DNA of 5,859 bases from CAZDET01 sp964504335 (GTDB lineage Bacteria > Bacteroidota > Bacteroidia > Chitinophagales > Saprospiraceae). The translations under genes and the position numbers were made by a program. The stretch covers positions 1-5,859 of the forward strand of contig CAZDET010000126.1 of the NCBI GenBank assembly GCA_964504335.1, in the 5' to 3' direction. The notes beneath the pieces are model-generated. The model was not told the origin of the DNA and made no database searches. It saw only the letters and a program-made list of their open reading frames with translations. The first letter of the stretch is position 1; the number at the start of each line of letters is the position of its first letter. Shown piece after piece: positions 4,801 through 5,859 of the stretch.

Positions 4801-5859
4801 CCTTCGCCTAAGCGATGTGAATGGGAATATCGATTCCTGTAGAGCGGAAATTCAGGTGCGGGACACCATCGCACCTATTTCACCGCGACCTATTAGTTTC
4901 TACACGTTCGTTCTGCGCGCGCCTGCTTATACGAAGACCATCGCCGCTACGGACTTTCGGTTATTCCCCTTTGATGCCTGTGGGATAGCTTCCGAAGTAC
5001 TCGACCGATCTACGTTCACTCAGAGCGATCTGGGAAAGGATACCCTGATTTACACAGCTACTGATGTCAATGGAAACCCGTATAACGTCGACCTTTTTGT
5101 CGACCTGCAGGGAGCTCCATTTGCCAATTTACAGGCCAATCCGCCCAGTGGCGAGGCGCAGCTGACCGTTAATTTTGATGCAACGGGTTCCACGGATCCA
5201 GATGGTTCCATTGTCTCTTATGAATTCCAGTTTGGTGACGGCAATAGCAACACCAACAGCACAGGTAGCATTAGTAATACCTACACGGCAATGGGTACCT
5301 ACAATGCATCCGTGATCGTGCTAGACGATCAGGGCTTGCGCGATACCGCTACGGTAACGATCACGGTGGAGGCACCGGTCCTTCAGCCACCGGTTGCTGA
5401 TCTGCAGGCAGATCAAACGACGGGTACAGCGCCGCTGGAAGTTCGCTTTGACTGGTCCGGCTCTTCGGACCCGGATGGGACGATTTTCCAAACGTTCTTT
5501 GACCCTGGAAATGGGAGTAACGTTGGTGGAGATGGCACGGCAATTTCTATTACCTACCAGGCCCCCGGCACGTACACGGCTAGCGTCATTGTAGTGGACA
5601 ACGACGGCTTGCGCGATACCGCTACGGTAACGATCACGGTGGAGGCACCGGTCCTTCAGCNNNNNNNNNNNNNNNNNNNNNNNNNNNNNNNNNNNNNNNN
5701 NNNNNNNNNNNNNNNNNNNNNNNNNNNNNNNNNNNNNNNNNNNNNNNNNNNNNNNNNNNNCATTGTAGTGGACAACGACGGCTTGCGCGATACCGCTACG
5801 GTAACGATCACGGTGAATGCCGCCTTACAGCCGCCGGTGGCGGGCTTAGTAGCAATTCC
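1700..5859 (+). CDS. Giant exported glycine-rich / HYR-like / PKD mosaic protein (3' end missing)
   Basis: The frame starting at ATG 1700 has no stop to 5660, and the bases after the N gap (from 5762) continue in the same frame to the window edge, giving at least about 1,386 codons. Domain order: signal peptide (residues 1-39), glycine-rich ALK/LTK-type domain (about 44-358), eight four-cysteine Ig/HYR-like repeats (368-1062), a decayed repeat (1063-1139), then 91-residue PKD domains from 1140. PKD and HYR modules are known as extracellular spacers or adhesion units, so a cell-surface or secreted adhesin is the best inference. A type IX secretion sorting domain would be expected at the missing C-terminus. 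The leader lacks a Shine-Dalgarno sequence but is A/T-rich (AAAAATAGAATTTATC). ATG 1700 is chosen because it directly precedes the signal peptide and no other methionine occurs before the mature domain. No enzymatic domain is visible in the part shown. Confidence 0.93.
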   Translation, partial: MFHQTLFQKVRDPDANRWAIGPLLLIVLILLLSSQLSRAQSPLVCNSFETPGVGVTTRIIPSSIGSIRLALRGGDGGNVSKGGNLCNNETWEGGSGAEIGGTFPVGLGPNALNPGGKLKFYTPGNGAGRSTDCSGGSIRAAGGGSAAVLYLPPGLPDNGQNWIVLAVAGGGGGAKRNVGLVNSSSNGLGANATEGGDTVILNIRPPVIANGGTLSTCAEGVSEGLSDVVAAGGGSVGCIRINDASGGSMASSFAMIGDTVKVALRPDSDFALTGGKKTRDNDAIGGNGFTGGGAGRLGPLSGGGGGGGGGAGGGGAVGGEQGGGGGSYITSLFGASAIGRTAGVDGGGSESNGVVTYVTTQAPIQANCKSNVTITLDANGNGAITTSNIDNGSSPGCGGNSLRLAIGSSTATSFQLRCVSIGTRSVRLQVVNNSGAVLSECSTNFTVRENQAPQAVCRATPVEVVPVGNDSVLLDPNLFDGGSFDNCGGGGGIASRSVSPASVSCGDVGSRAVTLTVTDRSGNSATCIASINVIGVRASCQTSITKVLDASGAAQLIPSDLDNNSIFNNCGSESLRLADGAGNPLGTVLDLDCNSTGTNLPIRLQVVNSSGAVVDECTTSYSVVDNTPPTAICSTNPPAIVVTSSQILISGVLFDGGSTDNCGIDFFRLDPFSANCDDIGIKTFTLTAIDKSGNTSSCTVDVPVVDALADCQNPGNFNVDIGTSGSAQITVNDINANSKFGVCDPTQSLRLANGNGDPIENNILTVTCADAGGDQPIRLQVVNGQNQVVSECQTTYSVVGTSPQALCKSQVVIDLDDSGQGILSVADLDNGSQLGCGNAGTLVLIDPVGSEIASPTTLTCESITSSAPYRLAVVISGENVSECTSSVMIRDVTPPQVSCTSNTVDVYLNAQGQGTVTQDQVDTGSSDNCGIVGRTFSQTNFDCSNVGGTIADTLFLADAVGNGAFCAFSVRVLDTIPPTPSCANQVDIYLDFNGQATLTVGEVDAGSTDNCGISSRTLSQTNFSCANIGAGTVDLRLSDVNGNIDSCRAEIQVRDTIAPISPRPISFYTFVLRAPAYTKTIAATDFRLFPFDACGIASEVLDRSTFTQSDLGKDTLIYTATDVNGNPYNVDLFVDLQGAPFANLQANPPSGEAQLTVNFDATGSTDPDGSIVSYEFQFGDGNSNTNSTGSISNTYTAMGTYNASVIVLDDQGLRDTATVTITVEAPVLQPPVADLQADQTTGTAPLEVRFDWSGSSDPDGTIFQTFFDPGNGSNVGGDGTAISITYQAPGTYTASVIVVDNDGLRDTATVTITVEAPVLQXXXXXXXXXXXXXXXXXXXXXXXXXXXXXXXXXXIVVDNDGLRDTATVTITVNAALQPPVAGLVAI
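1829..2773 (+). other. Glycine-rich domain resembling ALK/LTK GRD
   Basis: Residues about 44-358. The start has the pattern of the family's entry strand: aromatic-x-x-PG, then IP, then IRLALRGGDGG. A second core strand is WIVLAVAGGGGGA at 162-174. Long glycine runs follow, including nine consecutive Gly at 302-310 and five at 322-326 just before SYITSLFG, and the domain closes with the strand VVTYV (354-358). Five cysteines (45, 86, 133, 217, 238) lie within it. The ALK and LTK receptors use a related domain for ligand binding. In bacteria such domains sit at the N-terminus of surface proteins with unknown partners. Assignment is from pattern only. Confidence 0.65.
2603..2677 (+). repeat. Low-complexity GGT/GGC tract (polyglycine)
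   Basis: Twenty-five codons, residues 302-326, are almost all GGT or GGC. They encode runs of nine, four, two and five glycines broken by A, AV and EQ. GGT and GGC alternate irregularly, so this is not a pure trinucleotide repeat, but slippage here could change the glycine number while keeping frame. It is the densest part of the glycine-rich domain. Confidence 0.85.
2801..4885 (+). repeat. Eight four-cysteine Ig/HYR-like repeats (R1-R8)
   Basis: Units, each beginning at its first cysteine: R1 2801-3067, R2 3068-3316, R3 3317-3595, R4 3596-3829, R5 3830-4117, R6 4118-4393, R7 4394-4642, R8 4643-4885 (78 to 96 residues). Every unit has exactly four cysteines in equivalent places: the first residue, the NCG/GCG position near residue 30, a third in contexts like FDCSNVG, and a fourth near the end (SEC or ATC). 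Two subtypes exist. Type A (R1, R3, R5, R6) carries LRLA-like and RLQVVN-like strands. Type B (R2, R4, R7, R8) carries the commoner D-x-x-GN-x-x-x-C ending. Linkers such as DNTPP, DVTPP and DTIPP are HYR-like. Two disulfides per domain are likely after export (inference). Confidence 0.8.
4886..5116 (+). other. Decayed ninth HYR-like repeat (R9)
   Basis: Residues 1063-1139 keep the repeat's scaffold: a strand-rich start, FDACGIASEVLDRSTF aligned with DNCGISSRTLSQTNF of R8, then DLGKDTLIYTATDVNGN. The first, third and fourth cysteines are gone and only the CGI cysteine remains, so it could not form the usual two disulfides. It sits exactly at the junction between the cysteine repeats and the PKD array, and probably serves as a transition domain. 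Confidence 0.7.
5117..5662 (+). repeat. Tandem PKD domains 1 and 2 (91-residue period)
   Basis: PKD1 is 5117-5389 and PKD2 is 5390-5662, the last two bases being in the gap. Both are 91 codons. Family marks are STDPDG or SSDPDG after the second strand, the core FGDGNSN in PKD1, and the closing Y-x-x-x-G-T-Y-x-A-S-V-I-V-x-D pattern followed by GLRDTATVTITV. PKD2 has FDPGNG where the family usually has W-x-FGDG, so its core turn is altered. The domain cores have diverged at DNA level, but the 55 bases over the closing strand and linker are identical. PKD domains are known as extracellular beta-sandwich spacers. Confidence 0.87.
5333..5660 (+). repeat. Exact 55-base repeat ending at the gap
   Basis: Positions 5333-5387 and 5606-5660 are identical over 55 bases (start GGCTTGCGCGATACC, end GGTCCTTCAGC), 273 bases apart. 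The base before each copy differs (G versus C), and the second copy ends precisely where the N run begins. The segment encodes the last PKD strand and the linker to the next domain. Confidence 0.9.
5587..5815 (+). repeat. Exact 55-base repeat flanking the gap on both sides
   Basis: Positions 5587-5641 and 5761-5815 are identical over 55 bases (start CATTGTAGTGGACAACG, end GATCACGGTG). They then diverge: GAGGCACCG before the gap, AATGCCGCC after it. The second copy begins exactly at the first base after the Ns. It encodes IVVDNDGLRDTATVTITV, the end of a PKD domain. Confidence 0.9.
5661..5760. other. Assembly gap of 100 N inside the PKD array
   Basis: There are exactly 100 unknown bases, a common placeholder for a gap of unknown size. 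The frame is the same on both sides. If one 273-base PKD unit bridges the flanks the real gap would be 199 bases, and each extra unit would add 273, all frame-neutral relative to 100. The true length is therefore unknown and probably longer than shown. Confidence 0.95.
5761..5859 (+). other. End of one PKD domain and start of the next after the gap
   Basis: The frame resumes at 5762 with the PKD closing strand IVVDNDGLRDTATVTITV, then a variant linker NAALQPP in place of EAPVLQPP, and a new domain starting VAGLVAIP (from about 5834) that is cut by the window edge. The array therefore continues beyond the window. Confidence 0.85.

Noticed and set aside
2801..5859. CRISPR-like or mobile-element interpretation of the repeated DNA
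   Set aside because: The repeats are coding, in frame, 78-96 codons long and mostly diverged at DNA level. There are no short identical repeats with unique spacers, no inverted ends and no transposase.

Overview
The window looks like Bacteroidota DNA, most plausibly from a marine-type lineage such as the Saprospiria/Lewinella group (the lineage is inference). Three things point there. The first gene is a lipoprotein with the DUF4369-DUF5106-thioredoxin layout typical of that phylum. Both genes start without a Shine-Dalgarno sequence, behind A/T-rich leaders. The second gene is a huge mosaic surface protein built from glycine-rich, HYR-like and PKD modules, as is common in gliding or adhesive Bacteroidota. 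Base composition is moderate and similar in both genes, and there is no sign of a mobile element, RNA gene or CRISPR array.

Layout. Positions 1-179 are mostly non-coding: perhaps the last codons of an upstream gene (1-36), a 13-base direct repeat, and a weak promoter candidate. Positions 180-1571 encode a 463-residue periplasm-facing lipoprotein with a C-terminal thioredoxin fold (CDHC active site). Positions 1572-1699 hold two terminator-like hairpins. The second of these, followed directly by six T, lies only 22 bases before the next start codon and could be an attenuator.

From 1700 to the end of the window, one reading frame stays open without a stop through a 100-N gap. It encodes an exported protein of at least about 1,386 residues whose C-terminus lies outside the window. 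In order it has a long signal peptide, a glycine-rich domain resembling the ALK/LTK glycine-rich family, eight Ig/HYR-like repeats each carrying four cysteines, one decayed repeat without the outer cysteines, and a tandem array of 91-residue PKD domains. The gap falls inside the PKD array. Exact 55-base matches at both of its edges show that it is a collapsed tandem repeat, so the true number of PKD domains is unknown.

How the genes may relate: the downstream product carries 32 cysteines in regular four-cysteine units and must fold outside the cytoplasm, while the upstream product is a thiol-redox protein anchored in the same compartment. A role in disulfide handling is possible but is inference only, and the hairpins between the genes argue against a simple operon. 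No clearly new molecular system is visible. The most noteworthy points are the mosaic architecture, the alternating two-type cysteine repeats, and the collapsed array.
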